This document shows positions 53,541 to 63,975 of a stretch of 64,000 nucleotides of DNA, piece after piece. The position numbers and the translations under genes were made by a program. The stretch comes from Brachynemurus nebulosus. Its lineage: Eukaryota > Arthropoda > Insecta > Neuroptera > Myrmeleontidae. Where the stretch lies: NCBI GenBank assembly GCA_035578155.1, contig JAPWDM010000008.1, forward strand, positions 5,635,847-5,699,846, in the 5' to 3' direction. The notes beneath the pieces were generated by a model that was not told the DNA's origin, did not search any database, and saw only the letters and a list, made by a program, of their open reading frames with translations. Position 1 is the stretch's first letter. Each line of letters begins with the position of its first letter.

Positions 53541-54022
53541 TTTAAGTCTTTAAATGATTAAGACGAGTTAACTCGTCCTGCAATATGGCGGCTCAAAATG
53601 CTGTCATATGTATATATTCACTAGTACAGGTGCCGCCATCTGTGACAGATTTCCGACATACGGTATAATTCTAAATAATCTTCAGTTTTATCAATATAGT
53701 TTACAATTTTAATTTCAAATATTATCGAGTGCTTGTGAGACACTACTACGTATGACAAACTTTTGTTTGCATTTCAACACACGCAGTATTAATATGTTCA
53801 CTAATCGTTCAGCTAAACTGAAACTTTAAGCACTCGATTTCTTTGGTATAGTATGACCAAAAACCACATGTAAATTAAAAATCACAAAGTGATTGAAAAA
53901 ATTATCCGGATCGGCCGGGAATCGAACCCAGGATCTTCTGGTAACTAGCCAGACGTCTACACCAACGATCCCATGCTCGGTAAGCGGCCATGGGTGTCCG
54001 GCTTGGCCGCTTACCGAGCATG

Positions 54023-54094
54023 GGATCGTTGGTGTAGAGGTTAGCACGTCTGGCTAGTTACCAGAAGATCCTGTGTTCAATTCCTGGCCGATCC
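54023..54094 (+). pseudogene. tRNA-like SINE head, copy 2
   Basis: 72 nt, same fold as copy 3 (54380-54451), but with changes in the T-arm (CTGTGTTCAATTCCTGG). It is the mirror of the damaged copy at 53908-53971 on the minus strand. Confidence 0.6.
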
Positions 54095-54379
54095 GGATAA
54101 TTTTTTCAATCACTTTGTGATTTTTAATTTACATGTGGTTTTTGGTCATACTATACCAAAGAAATCGAGTGCTTAAAGTTTCAGTTTAGCTGAACGATTA
54201 GTGAACATATCAATACTGCGTGTGTTGAAATGCAAACAAAAGTTTGTCATACGTAGTAGTGTCTCACAAGCACTCGATAATATTTGAAATTAAAATTGTA
54301 ACTGTTTCTCGAATCAGAGAGAGTACTAATACACATAGGTGATTGAATGGGTATCCGGCTCGGCCGCTTACCGAGCATG

Positions 54380-54451
54380 GGATCGTTGGTGTAGAGGTTA
54401 GCACGTCTGGCTAGTTACCAGAAGATCCTGGGTTCGATTCCCGGCCGATCC
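54380..54451 (+). pseudogene. tRNA-like SINE head, copy 3
   Basis: 72 nt folding as a tRNA. The acceptor stem pairs at six of seven positions, the D-stem is GTGT/GCAC, the anticodon stem is TCTGG/CCAGA, and an intact T-arm carries the box-B motif GGTTCGATTCC. The loop CTAGTTA would give anticodon AGU (Thr), but position 37 is U, which is unusual. Being part of a repeat, it is more likely a SINE promoter than a working tRNA. Confidence 0.6.
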
Positions 54452-54718
54452 GGATAATTTTTTCAATCACTTTGTGATTTTTAATTTACAATATAGTTTA
54501 GCCTAATTTATATTTTGTAAATTCCTAGGGTTCTTTTTTTTGATGTTAGGATCATTAATCTTTTTTCTTTTTCTTTTTTTTTTAACCTTATCTATTGTAC
54601 TTATCACTGACAGCAAAAATTCCGGCATTTTGAGACAAAAAAATTTTCCCATATGGTTTGTTTAAAAGGTTAATATCTGAAAATATTAATATCTAATGTA
54701 TGTTAATTTTGTGGTTAA

Positions 54719-55195
54719 GGCTGAATTCGTAATCGAGGCAACAAAACCACAAATGTGGTCGGGCACAATGTGCCTGAGGAATATTGTTGCCTTTCAATTC
54801 GCAATCACAATTTTTGTGTCAGGGCACATTGTTAAATTTAGTGCCACATTTTTGTAATCTTTGTCCTTCAAATCATACATACAGGGATTTTCCTTCATAA
54901 AATCTACCAATTTTTCTTCCATTTTGCCAATTTAATGGATAATTATTGCAGGAATTTACTCACAAAACAAATCAACAAGTTGGACGACGAAGGCAAATTG
55001 AGGTTATGAGAGCTTTGTGGCCGGACCACAAGGCACAAAATTAGAAATTTTCCTAACGGGGGCACAAATGTTTCCTGTGGTCATATGGTCGTGCCCGTAT
55101 TGCGAATTGATACGTAGTCTTCCTTGTATTCTAAACACGACCACATTGTGCCCGACCACATTTGTGATCTTGTTACCTCAATTGCGAATTGGCCC
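54719..55195. mobile_element. Harbinger-like MITE upstream of B4
   Basis: Inverted ends of about 50 bp contain CACAAATGTGGTCGGGCACA, flanked by TAA at 54716-54718 and 55196-55198. It sits directly before the B4 promoter module. The frame inside is not protein-like. Confidence 0.65.
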
Positions 55196-55212
55196 TAACA
55201 GTTAATATTTTT

Positions 55213-55290
55213 CATGAGAGCCCTCTAGTTTGTAACGGTGCAAGTTTCGTAATGTAACTGTAGGCTAACAAAACTTTCTGGCGAACGCTC
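55213..55290 (+). promoter_or_regulatory. ZnF promoter module of B4
   Basis: AGAGCCCTCTAGTTTGTAACG then AGGCTAACAAAACTTTCTGG, about 90 bp before the B4 start codon. Confidence 0.6.
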
Positions 55291-55376
55291 CTAAAAAAAG
55301 GATATTTGAAATCTGTCAAAGTATCAAAACCACACAGGCCACACAGTTAAATACTTAAATTTGAAGACGAAAGAAA

Positions 55377-56744
55377 ATGGAAAATAAGGGATCCACATCA
55401 GTGACTGAAGCATTCACTGTTAAAATAAAAAAAGAAGAAGGTTTACAGAATAAAAACAAACCATTTTCAAATATTACAAAAACAGAAATATCTTTATATC
55501 ACAAAAAGATAAAAATGGAAGTGGAAGAAGGCAATACTACTGATAATTTATGGAGACAATTACATACGGAAATTAAATTAGAAGATGATACAGAGGATAT
55601 GTTAATCAAAAATAGTGATTTATCTGACGAAAGTTCTGAAAATTTAGGAATATCTAACACACAAAGTACCACTGAACAAAAACATTATAGAACACAACAT
55701 TCAGGAGAAAAACCATTCAAGTGTAACACCTGTTTGAAAACATTTTCTCGGTCGGACAGTTTGAAATTACATGAAAGGATACATACGGGTGAAAAGCCCT
55801 TTACATGCAATATGTGTTTTAAAACATTTTCTCAGTCGGGCACTTTGAGCTCACATAAAAAGACACATACCGGAGAAAAACCATTCAAATGCAATACTTG
55901 TTTTAAAACATTTTCACAGTCAGAAAATTTAAAAAAACATAAAAGATTACATACGGGAGAAAAACCATTCAAATGCAATACTTGTTTTAAAACGTTTTCA
56001 CAGTCAGAAAATTTAAAAAAACATAAAAGATTACATACGGGAGAAAAACCATTCAAGTGTAATACATGTTTGAAAACATTTTCTGATCAATCTGCTTTAC
56101 GAAAACATATAAGAATACATACGGGAGAAAAACCATTCAAATGTGATACATGTTTGAAAATATTTTCTGATCGATCTACTTTACGGACACATATAAGAAT
56201 GCATACAGGAGAGAAACCATTCAAATGTGATACATGTTTGAAAATATTTTCTGATCGATCTACTTTACGGACACATATAAGAATGCATACAGGAGAGAAA
56301 CCATTCAAATGTAATACATGTTGTAAAACATTTTCTCAGTCATGCCATTTAAAATCACATCAGAGATTACATATAGGAGAAAAACCATTCAAATGCAATA
56401 CGTGTTTTAAAACATTTTCGCGTTCTAGCCATTTGAAAACACATGAAAGAACACATACAGGAGAAAAACTGTTCGAATGTAATACATGTTTTAAAACATT
56501 TTCACGGTCGGACAGTTTGAAAATACATGAAAGAATACACACAGGCGAAAAACCGTTCAAATGCAATACATGTTTTAAAACATTTTCTTGTTCAAGCCAT
56601 TTGAAAACACATGAAAGAACACATTCAGGAGAAAAACCATTCAAATGTGATATATGTTTTAAAACATTTTCTCGGTTGGAAAATTTGAAAAGACATAAAA
56701 AAATACATAAGGAGAAGAAAAACCGTTCAAATGTGATGTTTTAA
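55377..56744 (+). CDS. Group B ZnF gene B4 (12 C2H2 fingers)
   Basis: An intact single-exon frame of 455 residues starting MENKGSTSVTEA. The N-terminus carries psi-K-x-E motifs IKKE, IKME and IKLE (LHTEIKLEDD). Of the twelve C2H2 fingers, 3 and 4 are identical in protein and differ by about one base, and 6 and 7 are identical in DNA: two separate 84-bp, one-finger tandem duplications. The protein ends with a short basic tail (KEKKNRSNVMF) from the same frame change as B2. An element (56813-58009) sits in the 3' UTR. Predicted nuclear DNA-binding regulator with a recently altered finger order. Confidence 0.87.
   Translation: MENKGSTSVTEAFTVKIKKEEGLQNKNKPFSNITKTEISLYHKKIKMEVEEGNTTDNLWRQLHTEIKLEDDTEDMLIKNSDLSDESSENLGISNTQSTTEQKHYRTQHSGEKPFKCNTCLKTFSRSDSLKLHERIHTGEKPFTCNMCFKTFSQSGTLSSHKKTHTGEKPFKCNTCFKTFSQSENLKKHKRLHTGEKPFKCNTCFKTFSQSENLKKHKRLHTGEKPFKCNTCLKTFSDQSALRKHIRIHTGEKPFKCDTCLKIFSDRSTLRTHIRMHTGEKPFKCDTCLKIFSDRSTLRTHIRMHTGEKPFKCNTCCKTFSQSCHLKSHQRLHIGEKPFKCNTCFKTFSRSSHLKTHERTHTGEKLFECNTCFKTFSRSDSLKIHERIHTGEKPFKCNTCFKTFSCSSHLKTHERTHSGEKPFKCDICFKTFSRLENLKRHKKIHKEKKNRSNVMF
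55876..56043 (+). repeat. 84-bp finger duplication in B4 (fingers 3 and 4)
   Basis: Two adjacent 84-bp units with one visible difference (ACATTT against ACGTTT). Confidence 0.9.
56134..56301 (+). repeat. 84-bp finger duplication in B4 (fingers 6 and 7)
   Basis: Two adjacent 84-bp units with no visible difference, hence very recent or recently homogenised. Confidence 0.9.
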
Positions 56745-56812
56745 AACATTTTCTCACTTAGTCAGTTTAAATGAACATATCAAGAAATTTCACGTTTTCG
56801 AAAAATAAACTA

Positions 56813-58009
56813 CACCACAAATCCAATTTTACGTAGTGGTCGGTGCAAATTTAAGGGGAAGTACGTAAAATCGGAAGATCAGGGGCGTCGGTAAACTTTT
56901 GTTTCGGGGGTTGGTAAATATTATTTATCTAAATTTATTTAAAACGATATTATTTTAAGAATCAATTTACACCTAAAATTCGGTTGTGCAGACAAAGGAA
57001 ATCAAATGTTATACTAATGAATATGAGTGACGACTTTTAGAAAACTGTCGAAAAATCAACTTCACTATCGCATTCATCAGTGTAAAAGACGCCAAATAGC
57101 GGAAGCTGACAACAATTCTATAGGATATTCTACTCGTGAACTAGCAAAGATACCAAAAAACAAACTTCACTATTGAATTGGGCACTAAAAATTAGATTAA
57201 GCAGCGCATTTTGACAAAAATTCTAGAATGTTCTATTCGTTAACTAACAAAGATATCGAAAAATCGATTGCACCATTTAATTGGTCATCGAATAAAAGAC
57301 GGAATAGCACATTTTGATAAATATTCTAGAATATTCTATTCGTCAAATAGCAAAAATTGTTTGTCAAAATCGGACATTTAGTTTACATTAGTTTAATTTC
57401 GATTGGACAATTAAGTGGTGCAGTAGATTTTCCAATATCTTTGTTAGTTGACAAATAGAATATTCTAGAACATTTCTCAAAATGTGTTATTTGGTCTCTT
57501 TTTTGGTAGCCAATTCAATGGCGACGTCTGTTCTTGAATATCTTTGCTAGTTGACGAATAGAATATTCCAGAACATTTGTCAAAATGTGTAATTTGACCT
57601 TTTTTTTCAATGGACAATTAAATGGTACAATTGATTTTTCAATATCTTTACTAGTTGACAAATAGAACATTCTAGATTTTTTGTCAAACTACACTGTTTA
57701 CTCTCATTTTTAATGACCAATCTCTGCTAGTTGACGATTAGAATATTCTAGAATTTTACGTTACTCATTTTGCATTTGCATTTTGCATATTATGTATGCA
57801 GAATATGTGCATAAATGTATGCAATAAAATTTCAAAATTTTTAGAGACTAAAAGACCCTCAGACAATATTACCTACGGACCTGACTCTGGCTTGGTACAT
57901 AAATTTTCACCAACACAGACAAACAACAACATATCTGTGAGAGGAGAACCCCACTAAATCGCTGACGTCACTACGTAAAATCGGAGTACGTACCATTGGA
58001 TGGCCACTG
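56813..58009. mobile_element. TA-flanked element in the B4 3' UTR
   Basis: TA at 56811-56812 and 58010-58011. Removing it joins AAAAATAAAC to TATGAATAAAT as in B2 and B3. The right end (GCTGACGTCACTACGTAAAA) also occurs inside repeat R1. The interior is an inverted set of tandem repeats (57040-57760). Non-coding. Confidence 0.65.
57040..57760. repeat. Inverted tandem repeat array
   Basis: Units of roughly 120 bp containing GAATATTCTAGAA and AGTTGACGAATAG run one way up to about 57350 and the opposite way from about 57400, so the array folds on itself. Confidence 0.65.
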
Positions 58010-58011
58010 TA

Positions 58012-58571
58012 TGAATAAATATAAAATATGCAGTCTCCAAAATGTTATTTAATATTAGATTCTTTACTTTTTCTGTTTCTCTGTAAAAATATTTTCTTAT
58101 ATGTTTATAGTTTTATCTATACGTATTTTTATTATAATTTTTAATCCTCAAGCTCATGACTCAGTTTTTTTTTTACCTTCAAACTCATGGCTGGGGTTCA
58201 AATGCACCCCACTGTTATCTTAATAATAAGCCGGTTCTATGACTGATAAACCGACATTATGGTATACCATTTTCTTCCTTTTTTCATAAGGAAGAGACTG
58301 GTTGGTATACATAAAATCTGATTTTAAGCCAATTCAGATCATAGTAAAACCCATTAGAACATTAAAAATAGGAAAAAATCAGCAAAAGCTCATTTTTCAA
58401 ATAAAAATTTGTAACTTCTCAACCGTTCAAGCAATTTTAAAATTTCCAACGGCGTTTTGAAGAGAATACTTCAGGCTATAGAAAAAAAATTACGATTACT
58501 TGATTCTGTTAAAAAAAGTATATTTATTTAGACACTTGAAAATGGCAAAAAATTAGTAAATTAAAAATGTT
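58012..58571. other. Spacer downstream of B4, nothing recognised
   Basis: Starts with the B4 3' UTR continuation (CTCCAAAATGTTATTTAAT, shared with B2 and B3). After that no gene or element ends were seen. Confidence 0.4.
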
Positions 58572-58575
58572 TTAA

Positions 58576-60030
58576 CCCTAGAATCATACATTGGTCTACG
58601 AGAAACATTAATCATACATCGTCGTCAATTTGGCGAATGGACGTTTTACGGAGAATTTTAGAGGTTATTTGCAAAAAACATTTTTTTTTTACATAGGAGC
58701 ACTACAAAAATATTTAAAAAAATATTTAAAAAATTGTATTTGGAAAATTTTTTTTTAATATAGGGTAAAAGCCCCGTTTGTGGAACGCGATCCAATAGAA
58801 AAACAGTTTTGACATTTATATCTTAATGAAGTTATTTCTGAAAGAAACGTCTGATAACAAAAATTATTATTAATAGAATGATTGTTTTTCAATTTAAATT
58901 CACCTCACATTTAATGTTTCTTTACTTAATTAAAGAAATACATATATATATTAAACAGTTTTTGCTGAATGTGTCTCTTTTGCGTTTGATCAATGCTTAT
59001 TTATAGAAACACATGCCTTATAAATTTCAACATTTTTCAGTTAATTTTCGAAGTTAGCGCAATAAAACTAACAAATAATTTTTATTAGTCCAGTTAAGAG
59101 ATTATAAGAGCTAAACCACCTTTTTATTCGATTTAAATGTAATTTATATATATGTGTATTTCTTTTAGTACACATATAACCTCTGTATTTAACTAAAATC
59201 ATGTACATAAAATAACTAAAAATTTATATTATAAATAGTTTTAATTTCTTTTCGAGTCTAAAATATTTACTTACTGCTTTAAAATCGTACAATTTTTAAT
59301 ATTTTTTTATTTCGGAGCGTATCGTCAATTGATAAATAAAAAAATTTTGATTTAAAGTTGCAAAATTTTATTAATAATGAAAAATTGTCGCCATTTTGAT
59401 AAGTTAGTTTAGAATTGATTAGAACTTTACCAAAATACATAGATGGCGAAACAAAATATATTGTATTTTGGTATATTCTGTGATTTTGGTCGTTTATTTT
59501 ATCGAATATTTAAACCATTCTATATTTTTTAATTTGACATTCTATTTACTACTAGATGTCACTCTATGTCATAGAGTGCAAAGATGGTAAAAGATGTATG
59601 TGATGTATCTCATGTTCGTACATACGTGTTCTTTTTTAGGTGTCAATATGCTGATTTTTTAAAGGGTGTTAATATATTCTGTCCGTTTTTTTATAGATGT
59701 CAACAAATTATAAAACAAAACTAATAAATCAAAATTTTTGGGTTATATTTTCTTAAAAACATATTCATTGGATTAAAAAAACTTGGTTTCATGCTTATTA
59801 AGAAAAAAAAAATGGGTGTTTAATTCATTTATTAATTTTTATAAGCAAGTTTGATGAAATACCTAAAAATAATGTTCCACAATCGGGGCTTTTACCCTAA
59901 ATATTTATTAATTTTTGTAGTCTTTTTATTAAAGTATATTTTCATTATAAAAATTACAAAAATAGATAAATACATCAATTGTAAGACATATCTTTTAAAT
60001 AATTTATGAACTATTTATAAGTCCAAAATA
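58576..60030. mobile_element. piggyBac-like element, family 4, copy 2, interrupted
   Basis: Left TTAA at 58572-58575 then CCCTAGAATCATAC. It matches the reverse complement of 48304-49217 up to 58760 and again from 59900 to about 60030. The right end was not found. It is split by the element at 58763-59897. Confidence 0.6.
58763..59897. mobile_element. TA-flanked element, GGGTAAAAGCCCC family, 1135 bp
   Basis: Ends GGGTAAAAGCCCCGTTTGTG and GGGTAAAAGCCCCGATTGTG (complement), TA at 58761-58762 and 59898-59899. Shares an internal segment with the 482-bp copy at 29194-29675. No transposase was recognised. Confidence 0.75.
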
Positions 60031-60039
60031 AGCTTTTTT

Positions 60040-60687
60040 TGGGCAGTTCGCCGACATTATTAATTAATTACTTATTATTATATCTGTAAAAAGTGTGAAT
60101 TTTTTGAGAATTACCATTTCTATTACAGCCAAACCGTTGATAAAGCTCCTCACCAAGTCTTCAGCGTAAGTGTAGAAAATTGTAACTAGTGGTGTGTCAA
60201 AAGTGTGTCAGATACCGCTTAAGACATATAGTCAGTCGGTGTCCGTCGCCGAACGCACAGTGCATTGTAATATATTGTTAGACATTGTTACTTGAATTGT
60301 ACAGGTTGGTCTGTCCCATAATAGGTGTTTTGTAGTAGTGTATGTGAATACGCACACAGAAACAAACAACAAACCAACACTATTGCAAACAGTGTGTACC
60401 TACACAACATAGTGGGGAGATTTTACGCCACCCACTGGCGATAAGTGGAACAGAGACATAGACATTCTAGTTTGGCTCCTTGCTCCTCACTATAGCAATT
60501 GGTTGTCCCGGTTGTCCTCGTCGATATCTACAACTCTTATTTGAACAATTTTTCAATTAAATCAACGGGTTGGCAATAATAAAAATGGCAACTCTCAAAA
60601 AACTCATTCTGTATATATGTAATTCGTCATCTACGTTATCACAATCTGCGCGTCCCTTTTTTCATCTACTGCGGATAATATAATAGT
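60040..60687. other. Spacer, partly shared with 45.4 kb and 42.7 kb
   Basis: About 60130-60240 resembles 45430-45500, and 60310-60400 is a reverse match to about 42720-42810. No gene was recognised. Confidence 0.35.
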
Positions 60688-60990
60688 GCTGGCGTTCCAG
60701 ACGAAAATTTTGTTAGCCTAACATCAGCTAACGGAGCTTTCACCGTTACAAACCAGAGGGCACGCATTCAAAAAATTAATATACATTATATAATAAACAA
60801 TTTCTAACATGGTGACTGATTATTTTTATTCCATAATTTTTAAATGTGGCTGTACTTCAGAAATTAAGTATTTATACCGTGAAAAAATATTTAACGTGCA
60901 TTAATTTTTGAATCAGAGCCCTCTGGTTTGTAACGGTGAAAGCTCTGTTAGCTAACGTTAGGCTAACAAAATTTTCGTCTGGAATGTTAA
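60688..60990. promoter_or_regulatory. Orphan divergent pair of ZnF promoter modules
   Basis: A minus-facing module (60688-60770) and a plus-facing module (60909-60990) lie head to head. The intervening sequence, including TTTTTATTCCATAATTTTTAAA, is shared in inverse order with the A3/B3 and B2 upstream regions. No ZnF exon follows on either side, so this is a remnant of a divergent gene pair. Confidence 0.6.
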
Positions 60991-62420
60991 TATTTTGTGT
61001 AGGCATTCAATAATTATTTCCAAAAATAAGAACACAAAATTTACTTCATTCTCAGATTTTATTTTTCATAACACTACTTTCATTTTTTATTATCAATAAC
61101 TATTTTTTTTTTAATATTTTTAAACAACCTACTATAGTATATTTTTATCAATGATATATGAATACTATAGATATCACCAATGCAATCTTCAGTGAAGCAT
61201 GAGTCTCCAGTTGGTCCAAGTCAGTAGCGTTCTAAAATTATGTATATTTAAACAAAAAATTAAACGAATATTTCTAAATTTTTATTTTTAATTGTTGGTT
61301 ACAAATATACATTTGGTTTATATATATTTGGTTTAAAAATATAAAAAAAATATATATTTATAATTATTTAATATATTTATATTTTTTGCATTTACATATT
61401 ATGCATTAAATACTTAATTAATATTATAATTACATTAAATGTGTGTAATACATCTATATGATTCAGCCTATTTGTTTTATAGATTCTACCCAAGTTTTCA
61501 TTTTTTTTTATCTTTTAGAAACCTATGAGAAGTTTAAAAAATTTAAAAACCGTATTATTCCTATTAATGATACAAACAAATAGTCTAAAAATATTGTATA
61601 ACATTTCATCTGAAAATTTTGCTCATAATATTTATATTTAAAATGCATATATTTAAATCATCTTTTTAATTATAACGTTATATACCTATCAATTTTAATA
61701 TATTCTTATGAATAGGTAAAAAAAATTTTCATTTATAATGGCACCGGGAAAGGTCATCAATTAATACTTAAATTTAAAAATTTTTGTAATGCTAGAAAAG
61801 AAAACTGAAAAATTATTCTCTACTTTCTTTCAGCTATCTATTTCAAAACATACATAAGGTATATTTATTTAAAGTAGTGGAGATAGTGGAGCTACGCCAC
61901 TGGCTGTTGCTAGGGTCGCCATAGTGGTTGCTAAGGACGCCATAATTTAAAATTAACAAAATTAACATTTTCTCACATAAAAATAGAATTTAAAATATTT
62001 CCATGCATTAAAAGGAAAAAAAAAATTATTTTAGACTGTAGATAAAATACGTAATATTTCATTATTAGTAAGTATCTGAAATTAAAGTTTTTTTAAAATC
62101 AAGTTTAATTCCAATTTTAATAAGTGAGAATTAAATTCAAATATTTACTTATGTGAAAAAATGAATTCCTTCGTAGTTTTTACTCGTAGATTTGGTACAG
62201 CCATAAGCAACGCACATAATCATTTTTAAAAAAAGTTATAATTTTAAAATAATCACAATCAAATTTGCACAATACAAGATTAAAACCAAAGTAATATTGG
62301 CGACCCATAGTCTCCAGTTGTTGTTAGTGGTGACTTCAACTGAGTGTATATAAAAAGTCGGTATGGGCGCATCCATACTATTCATATATCAATGATTTTT
62401 ATATATTATATTAAATTATT
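60991..62420. other. AT-rich spacer, nothing recognised
   Basis: No gene or element ends were recognised. Short similar phrases occur at 61905-61945 (GTTGCTAGGGTCGCCATA and GTTGCTAAGGACGCCATA) and GAGTCTCCAGTTG-like phrases at 61201 and 62309. Confidence 0.35.
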
Positions 62421-62449
62421 CCCATATGTAACTAACTTAATATGTATTA

Positions 62450-62516
62450 TACTTTATTTATGAGATGGGCATTGATATAATATTATATTTTATTTATGAG
62501 ATGGGCATTGATATCT
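62450..62516. repeat. 36-bp direct repeat (two units)
   Basis: TTTATTTATGAGATGGGCAT and its continuation recur after 36 bases. Confidence 0.8.
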
Positions 62517-62640
62517 AAATGGAACGCCAGCAGTGTTCATTGGTCTATGTGCATAATACATAAATATGTGTTTTAAAATAATTTCCCAAAATTAGTCAAA
62601 TTCCCCATTGTTGTTTTAATATCTAATGCATGTTAATTTT

Positions 62641-62722
62641 TTGAATGCGAGCCCTCTGGTTTGTAATGGTGCAAGCTCCATTATGCAACTTTAGGCTAAC
62701 AAAACTTTCTGGCGGACATTCC
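62641..62722 (+). promoter_or_regulatory. ZnF promoter module of B5
   Basis: GAGCCCTCTGGTTTGTAATGG then AGGCTAACAAAACTTTCTGG, about 80 bp before the B5 start codon. Confidence 0.6.
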
Positions 62723-62800
62723 TTAAAAATTTCAACAGTGGCGTCTGTTAGAGTGTCAATATGGTCAATATTACACAGATGAATTTGAAGAAAAAAGAAA

Positions 62801-62995
62801 ATGGAAAATAAAGTATCTACATCAGAGACTGAAGCATTCACTGTTAAAGTAAAAAAAAATGAAAATTTACAGCATGTAAATAACTCATTTTCAAATATCA
62901 CAAAAACAGAAATATCTTTATATGACAAAAAGATAAAAATGGAAGTGGAAGAAGGCAATACTGCTGATAATTTATGGACGCATTTACATACGGAA
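62801..62995 (+). pseudogene. Group B ZnF gene B5, N-terminus, split by hAT insertion
   Basis: Starts MENKVSTSETEAFTVK like B2 and B4, and reads 65 codons to LHTE, in the middle of the conserved LHTEIKLED block, where a hAT element begins and supplies a stop. The same reading resumes at 63976-64000 (ATACGGAAATTAAATTAGAA). The finger region must lie beyond the right edge. Promoter module and start context are intact, so the disruption is probably recent. The gene is broken unless the element is removed by excision or splicing. Confidence 0.8.
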
Positions 62996-63975
62996 TAGGG
63001 ATGTCGTTTTTTAATCGATAAATCGAGAAATCGATTAATCGGAAGTATGGAAACCGATTTTTAATCGATTATTGATTTTGAGATCGATTCACACATCGAT
63101 TTTTATTTTATGGAAATCGTGAAACGATTTTTTTTTTCCAAAACATAAATTGCTTTTTTCTTTATACTTTGCTATTTATTTATTAATTTAAATTTAAATT
63201 TATTGTCGGTACTACGATTATTAAATTTTAAGCATCAAACGCATATAATCAAATGTCTATGCATCAAATCAAATTGTCAAAATTGACATATTGACAACTG
63301 TACCATGTACAAAACAATAAAGTTTAGGCGGGAAATTTAAAACAAAAAAAAACTTTCATTTTTTTTTTATCCCTTAATCTATAAAAAAACTTTGTATGCA
63401 ATTACATAAAAACTTCTCAACATTTAGTACAATTTAGATAATATTTATACAATTATAGAGAAAGCAACGACAACTGCAAATGACTCATTCTCATAAATGT
63501 ATCTCTTAGACAGACTCGTAATATAGCTATCTCTCACAGGATTTACTATCTAATATATTGAAAAAGGATAGTAGAAATTATAATATCTTTTATATGTGAC
63601 AAAACTTTATTTTTGAAATGAGTCATTTTCTTTATATATAAATTTGACTTTAACATTTTTATCAAATGAAAACAAAAATTGTCAACTTTGTTATGATGTT
63701 GTGATTCATCTCTATACCACAGAATAAAATTCTAAAAAAATGTTGGTAATTAAGTATGTACACGCTTAACAGTCTTTAACAAAAGACTTCGAAAGTTAAT
63801 CCTTCTGGATTATAAATTTTTACTTAAAAATTACCGCCACTTTTGCTACAGCAAATTTGAATCGATTTCTTGGAATCGATTTTGAATACAATCGATAATT
63901 TAAGTATCGATTCTTTTGTTGGCAATTACGAATCGATTCAATAATCGATTTTTTTTTAAAAAAACGACATCCCTA
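62996..63975. mobile_element. Non-autonomous hAT element, 980 bp, inside B5
   Basis: Ends TAGGGATGTCGTTTTTT and its complement, flanked by the 8-bp duplication ATACGGAA (62988-62995 and 63976-63983), which is B5 coding sequence. Both ends are dense in AATCGATT-type palindromes, likely subterminal binding sites. No transposase is present. Confidence 0.88.

Larger units (their letters stand above)
53704..54488. mobile_element. Palindromic tRNA-derived SINE, 785 bp
   Basis: Inserted with a 12-bp duplication, CAATATAGTTTA, at 53692-53703 and 54489-54500. It consists of two head-to-head copies (53704-53990 and 54004-54298) that are inverted and about 98 percent identical, around a 13-bp centre, followed by a third, shorter forward copy (54350-54488). 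Each copy has a tRNA-like head and a tail with AATCACTTTGTGATTTTTAA. A long target duplication fits LINE-assisted insertion. The left copy lacks 8 bp of the D-loop. Confidence 0.75.
53546..54669. mobile_element. piggyBac-like MITE, family 3, copy 3, interrupted
   Basis: TTAA at 53542-53545 and 54670-54673. The outer parts match 22329-22655. The middle is a 785-bp SINE-type insertion at 53704-54488. Confidence 0.7.

Noticed and set aside
53908..54451. A functional tRNA-Thr(AGU) gene cluster
   Set aside because: The tRNA-like units lie in a repeat with a 12-bp target duplication, one lacks 8 bp of the D-loop, and position 37 is U.
55017..55205. 62-residue frame upstream of B4
   Set aside because: It falls in the inverted arm of a TAA-flanked MITE.
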